From Brachionus manjavacas (taxonomy: Eukaryota; Rotifera; Eurotatoria; Ploima; Brachionidae), in contig JAHQIY010000005.1 in assembly GCA_019054805.1 (NCBI GenBank), forward strand, positions 6,245,501-6,309,500: DNA of 64,000 bases. The letters run 5' to 3'. Under the pieces are notes generated by a model. It did not search any database, was not told the DNA's origin, and worked only from the letters and a program-made list of their open reading frames with translations. A program made the translations under genes and the position numbers. Positions 56,159-64,000 of the stretch are shown piece after piece; position 1 is the first letter of the stretch; the number at the start of each line of letters is the position of its first letter.

Positions 56159-59100
56159 ATGAAGTCGCTGAGACACGAGAACATTTACGAAGACATTGGT
56201 GAGTTTGGTCCATATCAACTGTTGCTGTTCTTTCTCATCGGACTCCTGGCTGTCCAGCCCTCCCTAACCGGATACGGATTCATCTTCATCGGTGCTACCC
56301 CTGACTATCAGTAACCAAACAGCACCCGATTCTTTTTTATTCTAATCTTTTAGCTTAGGTGCAAAAAGCCGACCACAGCTCAGCACTTGTCCTACAATAA
56401 TTCTTTTGATGAAAAGTGCTTTTATAAAATTTATTCAAATGAGACCAGTCGGTTCTCATTTGAGCCTTGCACAGAATGGACTTATTCCAAAGAATATTTC
56501 GACACCACTCTAGTCACAGAAGTAATGAGCCAAAATTGATACTTTTCATTGATAAAACATATTAATTAAAGTGGGACTTGGTGTGCTCGAAATCCTATTT
56601 TAAAGATTTGTATCTCACTATGCATTTTATTGGAACTTTTGCTGTCATTGTCACCGGAGTTTTATCAGATAGGTAACAAGAATTTATGATTTTTTTCCTA
56701 ATTAATTTTCTTTTGTTCCTAGATTTGGTAGAAAAAAAGTGGCATTTGCATTCGTTTGTTTTAATGCATTTTTATCTGTTGTTTCTGCCATGCTGCTAAA
56801 CACCAGTCTATTTGAGCTTAATTTCAAGCGAACTTTTTTCGCAGTTTTAAAGTTAATATACGGGATCAGTTCCAGTGTTTATTCGGTAGCGATCATATTA
56901 GGTAAGAATATTTTACAATAAAAATGTTCTCTATTTGTAGCAGAAAAAGCTAAGAAGATAAGATTCGGGTCCATTTTGGCACTCATTTAATCACTTACAT
57001 TTTTAGACTCTATAAATTCTTAGACATTTAACAAAAAAGTTTATTAAAAAAATTGGTTATGTCCAAGGGCAAACCATCAGATGATAAAAAATATAATTTT
57101 AAATTTGATAATATGCTATGGCGCTGTGATAATCAGTCAAAATTTTCTTTTTTTTGAAGAATTAAAATTAAAATAAAAAGACAGCATCCCATGATTTACC
57201 TTTTTACTTAAAAATAAAATTTCTAGTTTTTTGGGTTTAAAGTGATAGGTGGCCAGTTGGTCACATAGCTTGTGATCAATACCGTTCAGCTAAAAAATGT
57301 GACCAAGACTGGTCACCTAATTTTCAAAGAGGTAATATGTGACGCATAAGTAAGTAACCATAGAAATTTAAAATTCAAAATCCTCAGTTTTAAGTTTTAA
57401 TGTTTTTTAGCCATATATGTTTTGAACCCTTTTCGCTTAAAATAGTTTTTGCATTCAAAACACTTGAATAAGCTTCTCTTCATTCTTTAAATTTTTTTTT
57501 ACTCTTTCTAAAGTTCCATTTTTGCATTTTGGTCTTTCAAATAAGAAATTTTCATGCTGCCTAATTTTACTTCAGACAGTTCCTTGTTTATCCATTTTTT
57601 CCTAATCCATCTTTTCTGACTCTTCTTCCTATTGATCTTTATTCTCAATATTAGTAATTATTTTAAAAGTGATTAAAAATATGTGAAATGTTTGTCTCGG
57701 TTTAATAAAAAAAAAGAAAATATTTTTTGTACAATTTGAACTTGATTAGATAATAAGATAATCAGTAGTTTTGTTTGTAGCATTATTTTTAATAGTTTTT
57801 TTAAAAGTACATTTTCAAACCCAGTTTCCGCAATTTCAAATTTTTTTTTGAAAAATTTAAATAATTTAAAAAAATGAAACTGAGTCATCTCTCTCAGTCT
57901 CATGCTTCAAATTATATAATGTTAAAGAGATTCTGTGTTCGAATAAGTGTCATGTAGACTTTTTGCACCATGCCACTCAAAAAAAAATTCAAATTTTATT
58001 TTAAGTTTCAATACTTTTGAAGAACACAGTGAAACAAAAAAATTCCAAAATTTATGAAAGCTTGGTTTAGTAAATGCGTTTCGTGCTTTTGATAATCCTA
58101 AGAATTTTGATGAACGAGTGTTCATAAAGTTGACATGATCCTAAAAAAAGATGAAAAATGAAATGTTCTGATATACAAATTTAAAAAAAGTGATTATCCA
58201 AGTTTTAAATTCAATTCATTTTAATCACAAAGAGAATATAAAATTTATCTTTTAATATTAGCACATTTTTTGAGAAATATGTTTAAAAAAAATGATTATT
58301 CGTGTTCTCCGTTAAATAAATTTAATCAATTGAAAAAAATTCTGTTTTTAAATTTTTTAAAATTCTTTTTGTGTAATAATTATTGATAATTCATTTTTTG
58401 ATTTGATATTGTTAAATTTTCCACATTTTACTCAAGAAATGTTTTTTTACAAGAAAAAATTTTTTGAAGCCTCTTGTACCAAATTTATTTGCAAATAAAT
58501 TTCCAAATTTTTTTTCCTAGAAAAAATAACAATTCTTGCGTAAAATGTAGAAAAATTCCCTAAACCAAAAAAATAATTATTAAGTATTATCTAGAAAATA
58601 TTACTTTTACTTAATTGGTTTGTTTTTGTGAAAATATATACAATTGAGTCAATTAAACCACGATTGTTCTAAAAAAAACTTTTTTTTAGAACAATCGTGG
58701 TTTGAACAATTACAGCAAATAAAGTACTGGGACTGTAGTCTAGAATATCAAAATATATTTATTTATGGCATTTTTTTGAAACAGTTTTCACTAGTATTTT
58801 TATTATTTAATACTTTATAAACACATATCATATTTTATACAGCTTACCACCCGTCAGTTACATACAATTAAATGTCAGAAAGTGGGTAAAATTTTAAAAA
58901 TTGGAAAAAAATATAAAAACTCTATTTGAAAATTGATATAATTGTTTAAATTTAATGATGGTTTTAATTTATTCTAATTAGTTTTGAAATCTAAAATTAA
59001 AATCAGTTAAAATTCGTTTGGAAATCCAAATATGTATTTGGTTATATGTTTATTTCATGTGTTTTAGAAATAGCCTTTTAATTTTAATTAATTTAAAGAT

Positions 59101-61216
59101 ACTAGAAATAAAAAAAATTCTTAAATTGGTATGGACTATGAAGGGACATTGGTAGCAGTAGTAATGAAATTCTCATACGACTTGTCTTTGATTGAGCTTA
59201 ATTTATTTATTTATTTATTTGTTTTCTGTACCGAGCTAGAGCTCCTTCAGAATAAGTTAAAAATTAAAAAAATAAAATAAAAATGAAATAAAATAAAATA
59301 AAAATAAAATTAAAGTTAATAAAATAAGATAAAAAAAAAAAAAAAAAAAAAAAAATAATTAAAAAAAAGTAAATAAGCTAAATAAATGAAAATTAAGAAT
59401 ATATAAAATTGGAAAAGATTGTTACATGTGGCTCATGTTTAAATAGTTCAAGTTTCACGAAAAAAAGAAGAAATAGTAAGGTAGCAATTACACAATGGAG
59501 TTGGGTAGTCAATATATCTTGATTCGAAACATAGTAATAGTTTGGTGGCTCTTTTTATAGCTTTTACTTTTAGGTCCGCATTGACCGATGGCGACCACGC
59601 TCTAACGGCAATTTCTAAGTGAGGCCGGATCCCTAAATCCTTTTCTTCTTGCTCATGTTTACCATTTAATCCAAATTGACCGACAGATATTTATATTATA
59701 TGATTTTGCCGACATAAAACCATTTGTTTCTCAATAACAAACTTATTCTCAACAAAGTATGACATTCTTTAATTTTTTTAAAAAATATTTAAAATAATTT
59801 AAACAAAAAAGAATAAACTTTAAATGTATAAAATTAAAAAATTTTAATAGATGTGATGAGGTTCTATCTCGGGTTTTTTACCTAATTCAGGTTTGGGGGT
59901 TTAATAGTTAAAAAATGTTTGTTGCTGGGCCTTAGGGTCAAGTTTATTTAAACAAAACGTGGTTGTAGGAGAAAAAAGAAAAAGTTACATGTTATGTGAG
60001 ACCTTCTTGAATTGACTGTTTGCGAAGGTAGTTGTGATTGAAACCACAACACATGAAACAAATAGAGAATTTATCAATTTTAAATTATTTTTTTACTCTT
60101 TAGTTATTGAACTAACTGGTCCAAATCGGAGGATTTTAGCTTCAAATTTTGTAGCCATCACTTTGGTGGTGACTAATTTTTCGATCGGAGTTTTAGCTTA
60201 TTTTTGCCGAAATCACAAATCTTTGAGTGTTATTATAGCAGCTGTTTCCCTTCTAATACCAGCCGCCTTATGGATTGTTCCAGAGTCGCCCAGATGGTTA
60301 ATATTACAAAAGAGAAAGACAGAAGCGCTAAGAATTTTGGGCAAAATATCAAAATCGAACAAAAAACCCATGAGATTCATCGAAGAAATAGAGAGTCTTC
60401 AAAATTCGACCATCACTCTATACAGCAACAATAATGAAAGTGTAATTCAAAATACATTTATAATTTAATTTTTTTAAACTCAAAATTTTTTTTAAAGACA
60501 GATTTAGTTGAAATTTTAAAATTGTTTATCAAAAAAAGGCTTTATTTGTTCCGAAGTTTGATTCTTTTGCTAAATTGGTAAAATTTGTAAAATTTTCTTT
60601 TATTTTAAAAATTGAATTTTTTACTCATTTTTCTAGGATCTTAACTCAAGTCATTTTTTATGGTGTTAGCTTTTTTACTGAAAAATTTGCCGGCAATCCG
60701 TATCTCAACTTTATTGTGTCGACAATTTTGGAATTGTTTGCTTTGATTTTGATACTTTTGACAACAGAAAGATTTGGAAGAAAAGTGCCCTTTACAATTT
60801 CCCTCGGTCTTACAGGGTTATCTTTTTTAATTATTCCAATCTTGCCAGATAGTAATTTTTTGTTGAAAAAAAAAAATTTATTTTAATTTCTTTTTTTAGT
60901 GTATTATAATTATTCAACTTATTTTGCACTTTTTGGAAAATTTTGTATCACATTTTCGTTTAATCTCCTTTACACAATTACGTCTGAGTTCTATCCGACT
61001 TTTATGCGAAATTCGATGACAAGCTTGCTGATTGCAATAGGCCGATTTGGCTCGATAAGTTCAACTTACATTCATGTGATGAGCGACTCATTAAAGCATG
61101 AAAATTTGCCATTTCTAATCTTTGGAAGCACCAGTTTTACTGCTGCTCTTTTGTTTTTTTCGTTCATACCAGAGACCAAAGATAGGTCTTTGCCAGAAAA
61201 TTTGGATGAATTTTAA
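56159..61216 (+). CDS. SLC22-like organic ion transporter D (8 exons)
   Basis: Exons: 56159-56310, 56359-56521, 56572-56672, 56723-56901, 60104-60441, 60498-60577, 60637-60851, 60900-61216; 514 residues. All seven introns match gene C in position and phase. Landmarks: IYEDIGEFGPYQLLLFFLIG, the cysteine loop CKKPTTAQHLSYNNSFDEKC (15 residues shorter than in C), TEWDLVC, SDRFGRKKVAF, VIELTGPNRRILASNF, PESPRWLILQKRKTEALRIL (ESPRWL at 259-264), TERFGRKVPF and PETKDRSLPENLDEF. The loop reads YQCKKP instead of YRCK. Intron 4 is 3.2 kb and holds repeats; the others are 48-59 bp. The shortened loop could alter substrate choice, but this is a guess. Confidence 0.9.
57247..57318. repeat. 72-bp inverted-repeat element in intron 4 of gene D
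   Basis: AGGTGGCCAGTTGGTCACAT and ATGTGACCAAGACTGGTCAC(CT) are nearly perfect inverted ends around about 30 bp that include TTGTGATCAA. The GGTCAC/GTGATC vocabulary is that of the cluster at 20697-20895. No clear target duplication. Confidence 0.55.
58655..58703. repeat. Perfect 49-bp palindrome with 24-bp arms
   Basis: AAACCACGATTGTTCTAAAA(AAAA) at 58655-58678 is followed after one base (C) by its exact inverse at 58680-58703. It lies in intron 4 of gene D. In RNA from either strand it would form a hairpin with practically no loop. Confidence 0.85.
59201..59650 (-). mobile_element. LINE 3' fragment (AAAT-tail family) with internal deletion
   Basis: Minus-strand order: RPHLEIAVRAWSPSVNADLK and VKAIKRATKLLLC (thumb/C-terminus), then ESRYIDYPTPLCNCYLTISS, the same ending as 33190-33300, then the 3' untranslated region with a long poly(A/T) run, GAGCTCTAGCTCGGTACAG and an (AAAT)n tail at 59201-59220. 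About 40 residues between the two coding blocks are missing relative to 33190-33411. It lies antisense in intron 4 of gene D. Confidence 0.7.
59870..59965. repeat. Dispersed repeat shared with 9505-9595
   Basis: Inverse of the stretch at 9505-9595 with scattered substitutions (shared words include AATAAACTTG, AAGGCCCA, CAAACATT and TAGGTAA). Confidence 0.5.
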
Positions 61217-61850
61217 AATATTTTTTGTTTTTTTTTAATTGAAAAATTTCGAAAAGTTTTTATTTAAATAAGTTATGAAAATGTTGATTTCAGTGTTTGG
61301 AAAAATTTAGTCAAACAACTTAAAATTTGAATAGTTCTAGCGATTTTTATAAGCTTAAAAATTATTTTAAATTTTAATTTTTTTCAAACAATGTTACACA
61401 ATGAATAAATTGAAAAAATTTTGCTCTTACAATTAATTAAAAAACGGATGTCTCTAACAAACAGAATTTAGCTTTCAGTTTCAAGATTAATCCACAGGTG
61501 CCTGTACGTTTGAAAGACCAATTCCCATTATATTCATTTTAGATCCAAGATTTTGAGAAATTCGAAACAAACAGATCAAAAAGAAAAAAAATCTTTAAAA
61601 TTTTTTGAGTTTCTAAAAAAATTACTTCCAAGGTTAATAATTATAAAAAAATATGTCCGTAAAAATTTGCGAGTCAAAGCTAACACCGCTGTCAGACCAT
61701 AAATATTTTCATACCTCTTAAACGAGATTAATTCAAATTATCACTGTATTAATGAAAAATTTTAAAATTTATTTAATTAATTGAAATTTTGTATTATGAA
61801 TTCAAACTTCAGCGTTAGTAAAATGAAACATTAGTAAATTGGGAGAAATA
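61217..61850. other. AT-rich spacer after gene D
   Basis: No gene or clear repeat is seen. Confidence 0.4.
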
Positions 61851-62480
61851 CTAAATAAAAATAGGAATTCTTGAAGGATTTTCTGTACTGGAAGATGCTT
61901 TAAAATGCTCATTTAAGATTGTAGCAATCGACTTGGTATCTGTGATTGTTTCTCCAGAATCTTCTTTTTTTAGAGCTTTTATCGAAGTATTTATTTCTCT
62001 GTTACTATTTACATATCTATAGATTAACTTTGGATTTGACTTTGCGGATTGAGCTAATTTAAATTCGAAATTTTTTATTGCCTTCTTAATTGATTTGTGA
62101 CACATGTTTCTAATATCAACTAAAACCTTTCTTTTTAATACACATCTGCCACTAGCTAAATATAATTGCCATGCCTTGAATTTTTTCCTAATGATCAACT
62201 TTAAATCTTTAGTAACCCATGGTTTAGATAGCTTCTTTTGCTTCTTTTTTGGAATAAATCTAGAACAGGCAATGTTATAAAAGGAAATAAATTTATTGTA
62301 CATTTGATCTATGTCTAAAAAATTAAAGGCACTCGACCAATTTATACTTCCCAAGAAATTTGAAAATGAAACAAAGTCGCCCATTCTATATATATTTAGT
62401 TGAAGTCAGACGAAACCCATTAACCCAGCCTTTATTTGGAGAATTAAAATCCCCACACAGTATAATGCCAGAAAATTTGG
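61851..62480 (-). pseudogene. CR1/L2-like LINE fragment: endonuclease end and linker
   Basis: From 62480 downward the minus strand reads GIILCGDFNSPNKGWVNGF (endonuclease GDFN motif), a short break, then the frame at 61851-62384 with WVTKDLKLIIRKKFKAWQLY, RNMCHKSIKKAIKNFEFKLA, PKLIYRYVNSNREI and TDTKSIATILNEHFKAS. The last block corresponds to the very start of the nested element at 35796 (IATMLNEQFKSVF), so this fragment supplies the region missing there and comes from the same or a near family. The reverse transcriptase and the SDH end of the endonuclease are absent. Confidence 0.7.
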
Positions 62481-62946
62481 ATTTCCACTTGATCTCACTC
62501 GATCTTTTAATGCTCATATGACTTTAATGCGGACTAAAAAAATACAGAATTGAACACTTAAAAAAAAGTTCGAATAAGTCTTATACAATTCAAGACTTTA
62601 GCATTATTGAAAAAATTTAAGTCACAATTAAAATTTTTCCTTACTGAGCAATCAAGGTGCAGCCAAATGAAATTTTATCCGGCCAAAAATCAAATTTTTC
62701 CAGCAATTCCAAGTCTTATTTAAAAAGCACAATTCTTGAATTGTGATTTTTAAATTTTTTCAAACAAGTCATGACTTTGATTTGACTTGTGACTTTTGAA
62801 CAACTCTTTTTAACATTTTGCAGAACCAGTTTATTTCATTCCATTCAAGAGTTAAAGAGTCGAAAAGAGTCGAATTGAAACGAACTTCACTGGCTCAGAA
62901 ATTTTTTTGAGTTCGAAATAAAAAAAAATTAATAAAATATAAAACC
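62481..62946. other. Spacer with hAT-MITE-like words
   Basis: TTTGACTTGTGACTTTTGAA followed by CAACTCT near 62780-62810 resembles a right hAT-MITE end, and ATCCGGCC near 62680 resembles the pogo-like end at 9873. Neither is complete. Confidence 0.3.
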
Positions 62947-63023
62947 TAATTTTAATTTTAAAAAATTTTATTAACTAAAGAAGGTAAATTAAAAAGTAAA
63001 TTAGTTTTGAAATCAATTTCATC

Positions 63024-63521
63024 TCAGAGATAGAATTGGCTTGTTGAACAAGCAGATGGATTTTGGTTAATGAACTCACATTTTTTGGTCACTTCATCGA
63101 AGTAAGTTCTTTCGCCAACAATAGGACAAACGTAGGTTTTTCTTCGTTGACCATAGACACACGCATGGAAGATGTCGCAGTATTTGCCATCTCTCCAATG
63201 ACCAGTTGGCTTTGTGGTGCAATCAAAAGGAATACCACCGATCAAATTTTCCATTATTTTTTCTCCAGTGTTGGTATATGTTTCTTGTTTGATGGGATAT
63301 GGCCTATTTGCTACCACTTCTGCAGTTTGCGCTTGGACGTTTTTGCTTGGAGCTGGTTGCTGAGCAGGATTTTGGAAAAATTCGGATTTCACTTGAGGCT
63401 GATTCTGAGCGGTTTCATACTGGTATGAATTTTGTTCTAGATTTTGATTGTTCCAGTCTTGTTGGACCGATACTTTTGCCAAAGCAAAAATTGAAAATAG
63501 GAACAAAGCTTTGAATGCCAT
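63024..63521 (-). CDS. Secreted chitin-binding type-2 (CBM14) protein, copy 2 of an identical pair
   Basis: This gene encodes the same 165 residues as 51163-51660; the coding sequence differs by one synonymous base (63405). Signal peptide, Gln/Asn-rich linker and six-cysteine CBM14 domain are all intact, and its promoter is duplicated too, so it should be expressed like its twin. It lies 1.8 kb downstream of gene D on the opposite strand. Such identity points to a very recent duplication, ongoing gene conversion, or an assembly duplicate of two alleles. Confidence 0.9.
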   Translation of the reverse strand: MAFKALFLFSIFALAKVSVQQDWNNQNLEQNSYQYETAQNQPQVKSEFFQNPAQQPAPSKNVQAQTAEVVANRPYPIKQETYTNTGEKIMENLIGGIPFDCTTKPTGHWRDGKYCDIFHACVYGQRRKTYVCPIVGERTYFDEVTKKCEFINQNPSACSTSQFYL

Positions 63522-63572
63522 TTTTGATTTATCTCAAACAAGTGAATTGATAAAATGGACAAATTTTGTCCA

Positions 63573-63582
63573 CTATTTATAG
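63573..63582 (-). promoter_or_regulatory. TATA box of chitin-binding gene copy 2
   Basis: CTATAAATAG on the minus strand, 52 bp upstream of the ATG at 63521, identical to the box at 51712-51721. Confidence 0.7.
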
Positions 63583-63640
63583 CCATGTTGGGCTTTAAAT
63601 TTGACAAACATAGGGATTAAAGAAAAGCCACCGTAAACAT

Positions 63641-64000
63641 TATTTGGAAAGAATTAGTTAAGATTAAATTTTGTCCAAAATTTCTTATTTAAATAATAAT
63701 ACATTTTTGAAATTAGAGTTCATGTTTAATTCAGAAAATAGAAAAGACTTTCAACAATATCAAAATTAATTTTCTATGATGCGATTTGATAGTTATTTGC
63801 ATAAAATTGTAAGCTCTACTTCTCTTTTTTAAATTAGTTTTTTCTTATACGAATACACTTTAATACAAAATAATCCAAATTTAAAAATAAGATTAGAAAT
63901 TAAGTCTTAGGTATTTTTATTGTTATTTTTTTTATTTTTCTTCAATTATTTTTTTGGTTCGAAATTTAAAGAAGGACCATAAATATTTGCTTTTTAATAT
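63641..64000. other. AT-rich end of window
   Basis: Nothing recognisable in the last 360 bp. Confidence 0.45.

Larger units (their letters stand above)
62947..63640. repeat. 694-bp duplicated block, copy 2
   Basis: Second copy of 51086-51779. Homology stops abruptly on both sides without terminal repeats or an evident target duplication. Confidence 0.92.

Noticed and set aside
1..64000. CRISPR array, tRNA or rRNA genes, bacterial-type operons or riboswitches
   Set aside because: None was seen on either strand. The only regularly spaced repeat is the 117-bp array at 45687, which has no spacers. A covariance-model scan for tRNAs would be needed to exclude a degenerate one.

Overview
This window looks like nuclear DNA of a small, compact-genome invertebrate. 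It is extremely AT-rich. Its genes are split by short introns (49-70 bp) with canonical GT-AG borders, its proteins are metazoan (SLC22-type carriers, an IFRD1 homologue, a GT92-like glycosyltransferase, secreted chitin-binding type-2 proteins), and many decayed LINE and DNA-transposon pieces fill the rest. A monogonont rotifer (Brachionus-like) would fit the base composition and gene style. That assignment is an inference, not something the sequence proves.

Layout. 1-2303: decayed LINE (minus). 3989-4504: chitin-binding type-2 gene (minus). 4.6-7.2 kb: AT-rich spacer with MULE-like and zinc-finger fragments. 7195-8865: intron-poor GT92-like glycosyltransferase (minus). 9.4-17.0 kb: transposon graveyard with RTE-like LINE pieces, a hAT-type MITE with an exact 8-bp target duplication, a 362-bp direct repeat and a 1.42-kb duplicated dead DDE transposase segment. 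17273-27020: SLC22-like gene A (7 exons, two introns of about 3.8 kb full of MITEs). 27.6-30.6 kb: LINE, MULE-like and MITE remnants. 31202-32744: IFRD1/2 homologue (5 exons). 33.0-36.55 kb: one LINE interrupted by a second LINE with a 7-bp target duplication. 37278-40988: SLC22-like gene B. 41-48 kb: repeats, a 117-bp tandem array and LINE debris. 48099-50170: SLC22-like gene C. 51163-51660: second chitin-binding gene (minus). 52.7-55.1 kb: decayed exon and transposon pieces. 56159-61216: SLC22-like gene D. 61.85-62.5 kb: LINE fragment. 63024-63521: third chitin-binding gene, encoding the same protein as the second.

How the genes relate. The four SLC22-like genes share orientation and several intron positions. 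They split into two pairs by intron pattern (A/B and C/D), so the cluster grew by at least two rounds of local duplication. The chitin-binding genes are all on the opposite strand, share a TATA box about 50-60 bp upstream of the ATG, and two of them sit in 694-bp blocks that are nearly identical and flank gene D. I found no CRISPR array, tRNA, rRNA or operon-like structure, and no wholly new molecular system. The most informative signals are the duplication history of the carrier and chitin-binding genes and the sharply defined mobile-element insertions. All exon models were joined by hand from splice sites, reading frame and paralogue agreement; no transcript evidence was available.
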